The notes beneath the pieces are model-generated. The model was not told the DNA's origin. It was given only the letters and a program-made list of their open reading frames with translations, and made no database searches. Of a stretch of 64,000 nucleotides of DNA, positions 17,872 to 28,400 are shown in pieces. Position 1 is the stretch's first letter, and each line of letters starts with the position of its first letter. The position numbers and the translations under genes are program-made. The stretch comes from JABDMD01 sp965203475 (GTDB lineage: Bacteria > Pseudomonadota > Gammaproteobacteria > UBA4575), in the NCBI GenBank assembly GCA_965203475.1, contig OZ241890.1, positions 2,232,001-2,296,000 on the forward strand. Reading direction: 5' to 3'.

Positions 17872-19179
17872 ATGAATTTTAAACAAGCCAATGTTGAAAC
17901 ACTTAGTGCTGCGTTAAAAGATGCACGAAGTAAAACACTTTCACTCGTTGATAGTTTGAGTGAGGAACAATTATTAGGGCCTAAAGTAGCGACGGTTAAT
18001 CCACTACGTTGGGAAATTGCACATGCAGCCTATTTTCACGAGTACTGGGTGTTGCGACATTTAGGAAAAAAGCAACCCATTTTACCCAATGCCGATGAGT
18101 TATTTGATTCAATTTCAATTAATCATGATGACCGTTGGGATTTGCCTCTACCAAGTTTGGATGATACATATCAATATTTAAATGATGTGTTACAGGCTGA
18201 ACTAGATCAGCTTACACAAATTGAACTTACGGACGATGAAAAATATTTTTACCTATTGGCCATTTTTCATGAAGACATGCATACCGAAGCCTTTACCTAT
18301 GTACGGCAAACATTAAATTATCCTAAACCAAATTTTTTAAACGAAGCAAATTCAAAAGAGAATTCATCTATACCGAAGTATGAGGATTTAGAAATTGATG
18401 CCGTTACTTTTTTATTAGGTGCAGAAGATAATCAGCAATTTGTTTTCGATAATGAAAAATGGGCACATCCCGTACGTTTAGCACCCTATAACATTTCGAA
18501 ATATGCGGTATGCAATGAGCAATATCTTGAATTTGTGGAGGCAGGCGGTTACAGAAATCAAGCGTACTGGACGGCTGAAGGTTGGCGCTGGTGTCAAGAA
18601 AGAAAGTTATCGCAGCCGGTTTATTGGAAAAAAGAGGGCCAACATTGGTATCAGCGAGAATTCGATACTTGGAAAGCGATCGAAATGTCACATCCTGTAA
18701 TCCATGTAAGTTGGTATGAAGCAAAAGCATTCTGTAAATGGGCCAAGCGGCGCTTGCCGACAGAAGCAGAATGGGAATATGCGGCCGCTGGCAAGCGAAG
18801 AAGCAACAACTCAATTTGTACTAAGAAGTCTTTTGAATATGAATCTGTAAATGGTTCATCAAACTCGAACAAGTATAACTTGAGTTTTAAATATGGGGGA
18901 ACCGTTGCTGTGTCCGAGTTTGCAGAAAGTGATTCCGACAGTGGTTGTCGTCAAATGTATGGCAATGTATGGGAGTGGACGGAATCAACATTCATGCCGT
19001 ATCCAGGATTTTCTCCGGACTGGTATGTGGAATATTCACGCGGCTTATTTGGGAGTACGAAAGTGTTAAGGGGTGGAGCTTGGACTACCAGTGGGCGCAT
19101 GTTGCGTAATAGTTGGAGAAATTATTACGGACCTGATCGTAATGATGTGTTTGCAGGTTTTAGAACCTGTGCTATTTAA
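17872..19179 (+). CDS. senA: Selenoneine synthase SenA (EgtB-like nonheme iron enzyme)
   Basis: Known role of the family: couples the selenosugar with hercynine, by oxygen-dependent C-Se bond formation. The 435 residues hold an N-terminal DinB-like domain with the three-His iron site: H51 in EIAHAAYFHEYW and H133/H137 in FHEDMHTEAF. The C-terminal formylglycine-enzyme-like domain contains LPTEAEWEYAAAG, GNVWEWTES and VLRGGAWTTSG, ending FAGFRTC. EgtB and OvoA share this fold, so ergothioneine synthesis is the alternative; adjacency to senB and selD favours SenA. An EgtD-type methyltransferase to supply hercynine is not in the window. The 53-base senB/senA gap must hold both promoters. Confidence 0.88.
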   Translation: MNFKQANVETLSAALKDARSKTLSLVDSLSEEQLLGPKVATVNPLRWEIAHAAYFHEYWVLRHLGKKQPILPNADELFDSISINHDDRWDLPLPSLDDTYQYLNDVLQAELDQLTQIELTDDEKYFYLLAIFHEDMHTEAFTYVRQTLNYPKPNFLNEANSKENSSIPKYEDLEIDAVTFLLGAEDNQQFVFDNEKWAHPVRLAPYNISKYAVCNEQYLEFVEAGGYRNQAYWTAEGWRWCQERKLSQPVYWKKEGQHWYQREFDTWKAIEMSHPVIHVSWYEAKAFCKWAKRRLPTEAEWEYAAAGKRRSNNSICTKKSFEYESVNGSSNSNKYNLSFKYGGTVAVSEFAESDSDSGCRQMYGNVWEWTESTFMPYPGFSPDWYVEYSRGLFGSTKVLRGGAWTTSGRMLRNSWRNYYGPDRNDVFAGFRTCAI

Positions 19180-19190
19180 AATTAATATAA

Positions 19191-19868
19191 ATGAATATTC
19201 TTATTGTATTAACTTCACATGAGACTATGGGGAATACTGGTAGACATACTGGATTTTGGTTAGAAGAGTTTGCTACCCCTTACTATATTTTTAAAGATTC
19301 TGGTGCTCAAATTACCTTGGCTTCTCCAAAAGGAGGTTTGCCACCCATTGATCCAACTAGTGAACAAGATGAGTATCAATCAGCATCTACTGTTCGATTT
19401 AAAAGCGATGAAGCTGGTCAAACATTTTTAGCAAATACATGTAGCTTAGATCAAATTAGCACTGAGGAATTTGATGCCGTGTTTTATCCCGGTGGACATG
19501 GGCCCTTATGGGATCTAGTAGACAATACTTACTCTATTCAAATTATTGAAACGATGTTTGCAGCAAGCAAACCAGTGTCTGCAATTTGTCATGGGCCATG
19601 TGTTTTCAAAAATGCCAATCGTCAAGATGGCTCTCCCATTGTGCAAAACAAAAATGTAACTTGTTTTACAAATTCTGAAGAAGAAGCGGTGCAATTGAGT
19701 AGTGTAGTTCCTTTTTTAGTGGAAGATATGTTACGAGAAAATGGTGCTAACTTCTCCTATGCAAATAATTTTGAATATCATTGTGTACAAGATAGAAATT
19801 TAATCACAGGACAAAATCCTGCATCTTCTACCCAGCTTGCAAATGCTGTATTGGAGCAACTAGCCTAA
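19191..19868 (+). CDS. DJ-1/PfpI family protein
   Basis: A 225-residue class I glutamine-amidotransferase-like protein of the DJ-1/PfpI superfamily, close to the Hsp31-like branch. The nucleophile elbow is VSAICHGPCVF (Cys about 137-138), and an acidic residue sits in FYPGGHGPLWDL upstream. Family members act as glyoxalases, deglycase candidates or chaperones; the substrate cannot be told. It lies 11 bases after senA and overlaps djlA by four bases (ATGA), so it is probably co-transcribed. A link to selenoneine is only positional. Confidence 0.88.
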   Translation: MNILIVLTSHETMGNTGRHTGFWLEEFATPYYIFKDSGAQITLASPKGGLPPIDPTSEQDEYQSASTVRFKSDEAGQTFLANTCSLDQISTEEFDAVFYPGGHGPLWDLVDNTYSIQIIETMFAASKPVSAICHGPCVFKNANRQDGSPIVQNKNVTCFTNSEEEAVQLSSVVPFLVEDMLRENGANFSYANNFEYHCVQDRNLITGQNPASSTQLANAVLEQLA

Positions 19869-20677
19869 TGAGTTGGTGGGGGAAATTAGCTGGCGGTGGT
19901 CTGGGCTTTGCATTAGGTGGGCCATTGGGCGCTTTGATAGGCACTATACTTGGGCATCAGCTGGACAAACCAAATGATCAACAGCGACGTGTTGGATTTG
20001 ATCCCGGTTCACAAGAGCGCACCCAAGCGGCTTTTTTTACTGCCACGTTTGCTGTCATGGGACATATAGCAAAAGCGGACGGGCGTGTTTCTGCTGAAGA
20101 AATTCAACTGGCACAACATGTCATGCAGCAAATGCGCTTAACAGAACAACAACAACAAACCGCCAAACAATTATTCAGACAAGGCAAGCAGGCCGACTTT
20201 GATTTAGATGAAGTACTACTACAGTTTAAACAAGAGTGTCGTCGCAAAGTTACTCTTATTCAAATGTTCATCGAAATACAACTACAAGCTGTCTATGCCG
20301 ATGGTAAAAAAGATCCCACAGAGGAGAAAATTCTCAAACATATATGTGATGTACTAGGATATCCAAAAGCGTTTTTGACTCAACTTGAGTCCATGATTTT
20401 TGCGCGACAACAGCGATATCAATCGACGGGAGCAGGGCGTCCTCATGTGACCTCTAGAGAGAGTATTAGTAATGCATATAAAATTTTGGGAGTAAGTCGT
20501 TCAGCAAGCGAGACTGAACTTAAAAAAGCCTATCGCCGATTGATGAGCCAGCATCATCCAGATAAATTAATTGCAAAAGGCTTGCCAGAAGAAATGATTG
20601 ATGTGGCAACGGAAAAAACTCAAGAGATTCAAAAAGCCTATGAGCTAATTAAAGAATCACGTAAAAAATCTAAATAA
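19868..20677 (+). CDS. djlA: Co-chaperone DjlA
   Basis: Membrane-anchored J-domain protein that stimulates DnaK. The N-terminus is a glycine-rich membrane segment (GGGLGFALGGPLGALIGTILGH, about 8-29). A TerB-like helical domain follows (about 55-185, with MGHIAKADGRVSAEEI and VYADGKKDPTEE), and the C-terminal J domain spans about 200-265. The HPD tripeptide that contacts DnaK is present (SQHHPDKL). The length, 269, matches the E. coli protein. The ATG overlaps the preceding stop. Confidence 0.95.
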   Translation: MSWWGKLAGGGLGFALGGPLGALIGTILGHQLDKPNDQQRRVGFDPGSQERTQAAFFTATFAVMGHIAKADGRVSAEEIQLAQHVMQQMRLTEQQQQTAKQLFRQGKQADFDLDEVLLQFKQECRRKVTLIQMFIEIQLQAVYADGKKDPTEEKILKHICDVLGYPKAFLTQLESMIFARQQRYQSTGAGRPHVTSRESISNAYKILGVSRSASETELKKAYRRLMSQHHPDKLIAKGLPEEMIDVATEKTQEIQKAYELIKESRKKSK

Positions 20678-20689
20678 AGGAAAGACCTA

Positions 20690-21097
20690 GTGGTTAGATG
20701 GATCATAATAATTTTACTTTTATCTCAACCGGTATTTGCAACTGAAGTTACCCATGTAGATAACAAAGAACTTAAAGTATTAATGCAACAGGGAGTACCG
20801 GTGATTGATGTGAGGGCTACGTCAGAGTGGCATGATACAGGTGTTATAGAAGGTAGCCATTTGCTAATGTTTTATGATGAACAAGGGAAGTATAATTTAG
20901 ACGCATGGTTGATGGAAATCGCACAAATTGCAGATAAAAATAGACCGATTGCGTTAATTTGTCTTTCAGGAAGCCGTAGCCATCAGCTTGCACGTTACTT
21001 AACGAAAGTAGTGGGCTATGAAAAAGTTTATAATGTAAAAAAAGGAATAGGCTATTGGATTAGAAAAAATAATCCTGTTGTAAAGCCCCCAAAATAA
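20690..21097 (+). CDS. Periplasmic single-domain rhodanese
   Basis: A 135-residue protein with a signal peptide (IIIILLLSQPVFA) and one rhodanese domain. The active-site loop CLSGSRSHQLA (Cys about 99) has the CxxGxR pattern of sulfurtransferases, and VIDVRATSEWHDTGVIEGSHLL is the N-terminal CH2 motif. It would transfer sulfane sulfur in the periplasm. The start is GTG at 20690 with AAAGGAAAG seven bases ahead. It sits 12 bases after djlA and before a truncated haemoglobin. Confidence 0.9.
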   Translation: MVRWIIIILLLSQPVFATEVTHVDNKELKVLMQQGVPVIDVRATSEWHDTGVIEGSHLLMFYDEQGKYNLDAWLMEIAQIADKNRPIALICLSGSRSHQLARYLTKVVGYEKVYNVKKGIGYWIRKNNPVVKPPK

Positions 21098-21118
21098 TAT
21101 TCAGGAAAATCATTTGCT

Positions 21119-21511
21119 ATGCAAACCTTGTTTGAAAGAGCAGGAGGGTTGCCCACAACACGTGCACTTGCAGACGAATTTTTTAATGTAATGCAATCTG
21201 ACAAAAATACAAAAAGATTGCTAGAAATGCATCCTGATAATTTGCACATGAGTCGTTTGAAGCTGTACAAGTTTTTGACCGAGTGGTTTGGTGGTCCGAA
21301 ATTATTTGGCAACCAATATGTAAATGCAGAATGGCTAGAATTAAAACATCGACGATTACATTTTAATGAAGATGAAAAAAGTCAATGGCTATATTGCATG
21401 AATACAGCAATGGATAATTTGAAATTTGATGCTGTAATCAAACAAGAAATAATTACTTTGTTTAATAATATGATTACTAAAATGCAAAGTATTCAAAATC
21501 AAATAAATTAA
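21119..21511 (+). CDS. Truncated haemoglobin, group II-like
   Basis: A 130-residue 2-on-2 globin. It begins LFERAGGLPTTRALADEFF, with the conserved phenylalanine pair of helix B and a MHPDNL turn. The proximal His is the one in ELKHRRLHF (about residue 78) after the GGP motif EWFGGPKLF. The Trp in SQWLYCM matches the TrpG8 typical of group II. Group II members bind O2 and NO and are tied to nitrosative or sulfide stress; the role here is not shown. It is 21 bases after the rhodanese on the same strand. Confidence 0.87.
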   Translation: MQTLFERAGGLPTTRALADEFFNVMQSDKNTKRLLEMHPDNLHMSRLKLYKFLTEWFGGPKLFGNQYVNAEWLELKHRRLHFNEDEKSQWLYCMNTAMDNLKFDAVIKQEIITLFNNMITKMQSIQNQIN

Positions 21512-21528
21512 AAAATGAGTTTTAAAAA

Positions 21529-22506
21529 ATGACAAGACCTTATTCAATATTAATGTGGATGGTTGCGTTTGTATTTGGAGCATTGATAGCCATCACCTTT
21601 GTTGTTGAGCCAGTTATTTTCGCCTTTGAAACAAACCCATGGTTTAACGCGCTAATTTTATTTATTTTGTTAATCGGAATTGCGCATAACTTTCAGCAAG
21701 TTGCAAAGCTTTATAAAGAAATTGCATGGATTGAGGATTTTAGAAACTCACGAGGTTCTAGTGCCTCGACAGATATTACTCCATTGTTAGCACCAATGGC
21801 GCGCATGCTTTCTAAAAAAGAAAGTGATCGATTAACGCTTTCGACTACCTCAATGCGTTCTCTGCTCGATAGCATCGGCAGCCGTTTGGAAGAATCACGA
21901 GATATTTCCCGTTATCTAATTGGCTTGTTGGTATTTCTGGGGCTACTCGGAACATTCTGGGGCTTATTAGCCACTGTGAGTTCAGTAGGAGATGTGATTG
22001 AAAACATGTCGACGGGTAGCGGGGATAGTCTATCATTGTTTGAAAATCTTAAATCTGGATTGCAAGAGCCATTGTCTGGGATGGGGATCGCATTTAGTTC
22101 ATCGTTATTTGGATTGGCCGGCTCTTTAGTACTTGGTTTTTTGGATTTGCAAGCAGGACATGCACAGCGTAGATTTTTTAATGAATTAGAAGAATGGTTA
22201 TCTGAGGTAACCCATCTATCTTCAGGTGCGTTACCAGGAGATGGTGAAGCGCCTGTCCCAGTGTATGTACAAGCATTACTTGAACAAACAGCAGATGGGA
22301 TCAATAGTTTAGAAAGAACACTTAGCAGTCAATCGAAAGAGCAATCCCGTTTAGATGACCATTTATTAACACTTACTAAACAGCTTGCTGAACTTGGTGA
22401 GCATTTAAAACGCAATCAACAACCATTTTCAGAAGAATTGCGCAAAGAGCTTCGAATTCTAACCAAAACCATTGGTGCCTCATTGGCTAAACGGCAGGAT
22501 CAGTAA
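21529..22506 (+). CDS. MotA/TolQ/ExbB-type proton channel subunit
   Basis: A 325-residue membrane protein with two N-terminal helices (about 8-30 and 38-55), a cytoplasmic segment and two further helices at about 125-150 and 180-210. GLLGTFWGLLATVSSVGD and MGIAFSSSLFGLAGSLVLGFLDL are typical of the MotA/ExbB channel. The cytoplasmic tail is helical and glutamine-rich (240-325). It is paired with the next gene, five bases downstream, as a stator-like two-gene unit. No flagellar genes are near, so it probably energises an envelope process rather than swimming. Confidence 0.85.
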   Translation: MTRPYSILMWMVAFVFGALIAITFVVEPVIFAFETNPWFNALILFILLIGIAHNFQQVAKLYKEIAWIEDFRNSRGSSASTDITPLLAPMARMLSKKESDRLTLSTTSMRSLLDSIGSRLEESRDISRYLIGLLVFLGLLGTFWGLLATVSSVGDVIENMSTGSGDSLSLFENLKSGLQEPLSGMGIAFSSSLFGLAGSLVLGFLDLQAGHAQRRFFNELEEWLSEVTHLSSGALPGDGEAPVPVYVQALLEQTADGINSLERTLSSQSKEQSRLDDHLLTLTKQLAELGEHLKRNQQPFSEELRKELRILTKTIGASLAKRQDQ

Positions 22507-22511
22507 ACGTT

Positions 22512-23546
22512 GTGAGTTTGTCCTACTCTTCTAGACGCGAAGTCAACATCTGGCCAGGCTTTGTAGATGCTTTTGCATCGTTGTTAATGGTTATTATATT
22601 TTTATTAGTGGTGTACACCATTGGCCAAATTTATTTAACAGATGCGTTAAGCGGTAAAGAAAAAACGTTAGTAAAGCTTGATCAACAAGTTGTTCACCTT
22701 GCAAATTTGTTAGCCTTAGAAAAATCTACAACTTCAGAATTACAAGAACAAGTTGGTTTGCTAAGTGCTCAGCTCAGCTCAAAAAGTAAAGAGTTAGAAA
22801 CTTTACAAACAGACGTAGAATTATTAACAGAATTAAGAGAAAAATTGGAAGCTGAAACCGCCAGCCTTGCTAGTCAACTACAATCACAGGATGAAACACT
22901 AAAAGTTGAAAAAGAAATTTCAGCTGAGGCACTTGCCAAAATTGAACTATTAAACTATCAGGTTAAAGCATTGCGCGATCAATTGGGCGCGGTGTCCAAA
23001 GCTCTGGGTTTGGAATTAGATGCTGAGAACGAAGACGTTGATAAACTTGCAGAGCGTTTGAATGTTGCACTGGCCGAGCGCGCGCAAGAACTTGCACGAT
23101 ATCGTTCTGATTTCTTTGGGCGTTTGCGAGAAGTGTTAGGAGATAACCCAAATATTCGAATTGTAGGTGATCGTTTTGTATTGCAATCTGAATTGTTGTT
23201 TGAGAGTGGGTCGGCTGAACTTGGTCAAAAAGGCAAGCAGCAAGTTAAAAAACTATCACAGACTTTAAATATGGTAGCTCAGGAAATTCCTGAAGATATT
23301 GAATGGATCGTGCGCATTGATGGACATACTGATCGGAGACCTATCAATACGGAGGAATTCCCATCCAATTGGGAATTGTCTACAGCACGTGCATTAGCCA
23401 TCGTACGTTACATGGTTTCGCAAAATGTCCCACCAAAAAGGTTGGCCGCTACTGGGTTTGGTGAATTTCATCCACTCGACAGTAAGAAAACTGCGGAAGC
23501 TTATGCTAAAAATCGACGCATCGAAATTAAATTGACCTCCCGCTAA
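22512..23546 (+). CDS. MotB/OmpA-type peptidoglycan-binding partner
   Basis: A 344-residue protein with one N-terminal membrane helix (FVDAFASLLMVIIFLLVVYTIGQIYL) holding the Asp expected in the MotB/ExbD ion path. A long coiled coil rich in Leu, Glu and Gln follows (about 50-190), then a C-terminal OmpA-like domain (about 215-344) with IDGHTDRRPI, NWELSTARALAIVRYM and YAKNRRIEI. Translation starts at GTG 22512, just after its partner. Together the two would use ion flow to act on peptidoglycan or a periplasmic target. Confidence 0.87.
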   Translation: MSLSYSSRREVNIWPGFVDAFASLLMVIIFLLVVYTIGQIYLTDALSGKEKTLVKLDQQVVHLANLLALEKSTTSELQEQVGLLSAQLSSKSKELETLQTDVELLTELREKLEAETASLASQLQSQDETLKVEKEISAEALAKIELLNYQVKALRDQLGAVSKALGLELDAENEDVDKLAERLNVALAERAQELARYRSDFFGRLREVLGDNPNIRIVGDRFVLQSELLFESGSAELGQKGKQQVKKLSQTLNMVAQEIPEDIEWIVRIDGHTDRRPINTEEFPSNWELSTARALAIVRYMVSQNVPPKRLAATGFGEFHPLDSKKTAEAYAKNRRIEIKLTSR

Positions 23547-23578
23547 TGATTCTTTCAATGTATTTCATGTAGACACAC

Positions 23579-24418
23579 ATGAATATCGCTACATATTTTT
23601 CACAAGATGAATTTAAACAGCGCACAGTGTTTATTACCGGCGGTAGCAGCGGTATTAACTTTGGAATTGCAAAATGTTTTGCAGCCGTTGGCGCAAAGGT
23701 TGCAATATGCGGGCGTAATGAAGACAAACTAGATTCGGCTAAAGCTGAATTGGAAAAATTTGAGTTTGTTGAAGGTGCTTCAAATATTCATGCCATGGTG
23801 GCAGATGTTCGAGATTTTGATGCACTACAGGATGCCTGTAATGAAATTCAAATTGTACTAGGAACAATTACAGATTTAGTTTGTGGAGCGGCAGGAAATT
23901 TTCTATGTGCTGCGAATGAAATGAGTGCAAATGCATTTCGAACTGTGGTCGACATCGATTTAATGGGAACCTTTAATGCAACTCGCGCAGCCTTTGAGCA
24001 GCTGAAAGAATCTAACGGCACTATTTTAATGATTTCAGCAGGGCAAGCCTATGTGCCTTACTCTCATCAAGCACATGTGGGTGCCGCAAAAGCAGGTATT
24101 GAAAACTTAATGAAAAATCTTGCCTTAGAGTGGGGACAGTATGGAATTCGCGTAAACAGTGTAGTACCAGGTCCCATCGAAAACACCGAAGGTGTAAAAC
24201 GATTGTTAAGCGAAGAACAAAAACGCGTGCTTACACAAAATATTCCGCTGAATCGATTAGGGGATGTCAATGATATTGGCAATGTTGCTGTGTTTTTGTC
24301 CTCGTCTTTAGCTTCTTATATTACGGGTACACAAATTGTATGTGATGGAGGTATGAATCTTGCGGGTTCTGCTTTGTTTAATATGAGCTTGCAAGCAAGC
24401 AATAAAGATTCAACTTAA
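23579..24418 (+). CDS. SDR oxidoreductase, 2,4-dienoyl-CoA reductase-like
   Basis: A 279-residue Rossmann reductase with TGGSSGINFGIA as the cofactor loop and NVAVFLSS/ITGTQIVCDGG near the end. The classical YxxxK active site is altered: the conserved Lys is in HVGAAKAGIENL but the expected Tyr four residues before is His, as in 2,4-dienoyl-CoA reductases of the DECR type, which use other residues. Fatty-acid (dienoyl-CoA) reduction is therefore the best guess; the substrate is not proven. The stop overlaps the convergent permease gene by four bases. Confidence 0.82.
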   Translation: MNIATYFSQDEFKQRTVFITGGSSGINFGIAKCFAAVGAKVAICGRNEDKLDSAKAELEKFEFVEGASNIHAMVADVRDFDALQDACNEIQIVLGTITDLVCGAAGNFLCAANEMSANAFRTVVDIDLMGTFNATRAAFEQLKESNGTILMISAGQAYVPYSHQAHVGAAKAGIENLMKNLALEWGQYGIRVNSVVPGPIENTEGVKRLLSEEQKRVLTQNIPLNRLGDVNDIGNVAVFLSSSLASYITGTQIVCDGGMNLAGSALFNMSLQASNKDST

Positions 24419-25458
24419 TTAAAAGACTCTGGATGATATTCTTTTTCAAAAATGGACCACACGGCCAAAAAGAAGGCAGCAATAATGGGGCCAATGACAA
24501 ATCCGGATAGGCCAAATAGGCCTAGCCCCCCCAGCGTGCTCAATAAAATTAAATAATCCGGCATTTTGGTATCGCGCCCAATCAAAATGGGTCTTAAAAT
24601 ATTATCAATCATGCCAATAAATGCAGAGCCTACAACAAGGAGTATTACGGCTTTTCCCCAGTCTCCATTGGCAAGAAAAATCAGCGCTGCTGGACCCCAT
24701 ACTAAGGCTGAGCCGACCGCGGGAAGAATTGATAATCCGATCATAACAACACCCCAAAACACAGCAGATTCGATGCCCAGTAAGGCAAATAAAATTCCAC
24801 CTAACGTACCCTGTAAGATTCCAACTACAAGTGTACCTCTAACGGTGGCGCGAGAAACTTCACCAAATTTTGAAACTAAATGTCGTTCAGATTCATCACC
24901 AATGGGTAAAATACGAATAATCAGCTCAATGATTGAGTGGCCATCTCGTAAAAAGAAAAATAATAAATACAGCATAAGGAAAAACATTATGGTAAACCTT
25001 ATTGTGTTTTGGCCTATATTAAGTAAATTGCCAGCAATCCATTGGCTCGCATTTATTGCAGTGTCCGAAAATCCAGCTTTAAGTTTTTCAACATTTGTTC
25101 CAAATGTTTCCAATACATTATTTATTGCTGGAACGGAATTTTGAAGATAGCTAATTGGTTTGGAAATATCATATTCGCCTGCACGTATGTCACTAAATAA
25201 TTGTGCACCTTCATTGACGACTGCAACTGATATTGCTGCGGTTGGAATAACAACGGTTAATAAAATGATAATTAGAGTTATAAATGCACTGATTGATTTT
25301 CGTTCGTTTAATTTTTTTAAAAAAAATCGATGAAGTGGAGTGAATAAAATCGCTAAAATAATTGCCCAAATGATGGGCTCAAAAAATGGCTTAATGATGT
25401 AAATAAAAGCCAGACTGGCGATGACTAATAAAGCAAATAGAAATATATGTTTAACCAC
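24415..25458 (-). CDS. AI-2E (PerM/YdiK) family permease
   Basis: A 347-residue polytopic protein with about seven to eight helices. Two lie at the N-terminus, a soluble domain spans about 60-140, and a helix-rich C-terminal half includes the family stretch VRGTLVVGILQGTLGGILFALLGIE and GPIIAAFFLAVWSIFEKEY. Members include TqsA and sodium/proton antiporters; AI-2 export was shown for only a few, so the substrate is open. It lies 12 bases downstream of the RND pump gene on the same strand and may be transcribed with it. Confidence 0.88.
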   Translation of the reverse strand: MVKHIFLFALLVIASLAFIYIIKPFFEPIIWAIILAILFTPLHRFFLKKLNERKSISAFITLIIILLTVVIPTAAISVAVVNEGAQLFSDIRAGEYDISKPISYLQNSVPAINNVLETFGTNVEKLKAGFSDTAINASQWIAGNLLNIGQNTIRFTIMFFLMLYLLFFFLRDGHSIIELIIRILPIGDESERHLVSKFGEVSRATVRGTLVVGILQGTLGGILFALLGIESAVFWGVVMIGLSILPAVGSALVWGPAALIFLANGDWGKAVILLVVGSAFIGMIDNILRPILIGRDTKMPDYLILLSTLGGLGLFGLSGFVIGPIIAAFFLAVWSIFEKEYHPESFN

Positions 25459-25470
25459 AAATGTATAACT

Positions 25471-28400
25471 TTATGCAGTTGCAGAAGCAGTATCAGTGTT
25501 GATGCTATCGCCGAGTTGTAACAGGCTAGGTAGTAAAAGTAGTGTAAACACTGTGCTTATTAACATCCCGCCTACAATGACACCTGCAAGTCCTTTATAA
25601 AGTTCAGAACCTGCGCCTGGAATTAATAATAAAGGCAACATGCCAAAGATGCTGGTAAGTGTGCTCATGAGTATGGGTCGTAAGCGTATTCTCACTGATT
25701 CTCGAACTGCTTGAATTCGATCTAAGCCTTGACGTTCTCCATTTCGAGCTTGGTGGACTAATAAAATAGCATTGTTTACTACCAATCCCAATAAAATTAT
25801 AAAGCCTAACATGGTTAATAAATCTGCCGGTAATTTCAAAACTTGTAACATGATTACACCACCGACAGTAGCTAACGGTAAAGCAAGAATCACTAATAAA
25901 CTATCTACGAATGAACGAAATAACGCGCTAATTAAAAGATATAAAATGATAATTGCGAGTATGAAACTGTTGGTAAAACTTTTAATTGCCGTTTTTAAAT
26001 TATCAGCTGAACCACTTAAGCGAATTTCACCATCTTCTGGAAGTAGTGTTTCCATAGCCGGCACAACTTCTTGTTTAATTTTATTAATGGCCACTTCTAA
26101 TGGCATGCCATCCGGTGGTCGAAGTTCTAAGGTTACTGTGCGTCTTCGATCCAATCGACGAATAAGATCGGGGCCTGCTGTACGCTTAATATCTACGAGT
26201 TCACTTACCGGCAATGTACCGCCATTGGGTGTATACATTGGGATGGCAGCCAATTCTTCTGGGGTGGTCCAGGTTTGAACACGAGTGATGATATCGAGTT
26301 TTTCCTCTCCATTAAAATATTCTCCAACGAATAAACCCTGTCCAAGTAATCGAGTAATGCTGGCCATGGTTCCTCGATCCCATCCAGCTTCGATTATTCG
26401 ATTTTCTTTAGGGATGAGTTGTAATTCAGGTTCAGCAAGCTGTAAACCTGGGCGAGGTCTTGGGCGTACTCCTTCAAATATTGTTGGAATTTTAAAAAAA
26501 CCAACTTGGGCTGCACGTAGCAAGCTATCAATATTACTGCCTTGGATATTAATGTCGATTTCAGTGCGTCCACCAACTCCACTGAACAAAGATGCTTTTT
26601 GCACAATCGCAAATGAATCTGGAAACCCTCGAATTGCACTACGTACGACTTCTAAAGTTGCGTCCACTTGTTTTTTGTTTGCAACAGCTGCACGTGCACC
26701 TAAAAAGATGGATCCAGAATTAGCGACAAAAAAGTAATGTTTAATTTTGGGTTCTTTGCTTCCATCAATATAAGGTTGCATGCGTTCAGCTATGACATTG
26801 CCCATTTCTTTTTCAATATGGTCAATGTTTACACCTGGGGGCGGAACTACAATTCCAAACACTAAGTTTCGATTTCCGGTGGGTAAATAACTTGTTTTAG
26901 GTAATGCAATTAATGTTAAAGCGAGTGAAACAATAATGAGTCCTACAATCCATGCATAACGTCTAGTAGGTGTTGAAGTTAAATTTACAATGAAGTTAGT
27001 AATCTTTTCCCACCATGAAAAATGTACATCTTCTAATTGAAGCTCTTGGGTAAATTTATACATCGCGGTTGGAATGACAAGACTGGCCACAATTAAAGAA
27101 GTCGCAATGGCTGCGGAAATTGCAATAGCTAAATCAGAAAACAGTTGTCCACTTTGATCTTTTAAAAATAATATGGGCAAAAAGATTGCAATGGTAGTTA
27201 AAGTAGATGCAAACAAAGCAGGCCATACCTGAGTCGTACCTTTAATCGCTGCATCATAAGCTGATGCCCCGCGTTCGCGCATCCGCACAATGTTTTCTAA
27301 CACAATGATGGCTGCATCCATCACCATACCTACTGCGAATGCCATGCCTGCAAGTGAAATTACATTCATGGTGCGCCCCGTTGCATTCATTACGATAAAT
27401 GTCATCAGTAAACATAAAGGAATCGTTAAGGTAACGATTAAAGTGGCACGCAGTTTTCTTAAAAACCACCACAGGACCACAACCGCAAGTAATACACCTA
27501 ACCCAAGATTATTACGTAGTAGTTGAATGGCACTATCAATATAAACAGTTTCATCATAGACCTGTTCAATGTTTAAGTTAGCCCGCTTAAATGGTCCTTG
27601 TTCTATTTCCGCAACCGCTTCACGTAAGTCACGCATGGTTTCAAGAACATTCACACCCGTTTCTCGATAAGCATTAACTGCAATCGATTGAGAGCCTTTT
27701 GTAATTACAAAATTATTTCGATCCACCGTGCGCACTTCTACATCAGCAATGTCTCGTAAAGCGATCGCACGACCATCGCGCCATTCCAAAATGAGTTCAC
27801 TCAGTTCTTGGGGGTTCAATGCCCCGGTATAACGCAAGGTATAGCGCCGTTTGCTGACATTAATTGAACCTCCCGATACATCTTCATTACCTCCTGCAAG
27901 ACGTGTAGCTTTTGGTAAATCAATATTCAGTCCGGCTGATTTATAGGGGTCGATAGTAATGCGTACTTCATATTCATTACCGCCTCTCACTTCGGATAAG
28001 GCGACACCGGTAACCCGCTCAAAACGTGTTTGCACAACTTCTTCTACAAAATCACGATATGTTTCAATCGGGCGTGGGTTATCTGCATTCGGTTTGATAA
28101 TGAACCAGGCGATTGGTCTGCCACGTCCACCGGCTGTACTGATGACAGGCTCATCAGCATCTTCAGGGTAACTGGGGACACGATTTAAGCGATTGATTAC
28201 TTCGATCAATGCGCGGTTCAAGTCATAGTCGACTTCAAATGTAATCGTAATTTTTCCACTACCTCTGCTGGCTTCGGAAAGAAGTTCTTTCATACCAGGC
28301 AAACCGCGTAATTGTTTTTCTTGTGGCTCTATAATTTCCGATTCTATTTCTTCTGGGGCAGTGGCACGCCAGTTGGTATTGATCACAATTTCAGGTTGTT

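Noticed and set aside
17872..19179. Ergothioneine EgtB or OvoA assignment
   Set aside because: The fold fits both, but the divergent SenB and the SelD fusion favour SenA; EgtB remains a stated alternative.
21529..23546. Zorya anti-phage system (ZorA/ZorB)
   Set aside because: The MotA/MotB-like pair resembles ZorAB, but the genes that follow are an SDR and a permease. No ZorC, ZorD or ZorE homologue is present, and the MotA-like tail is short.
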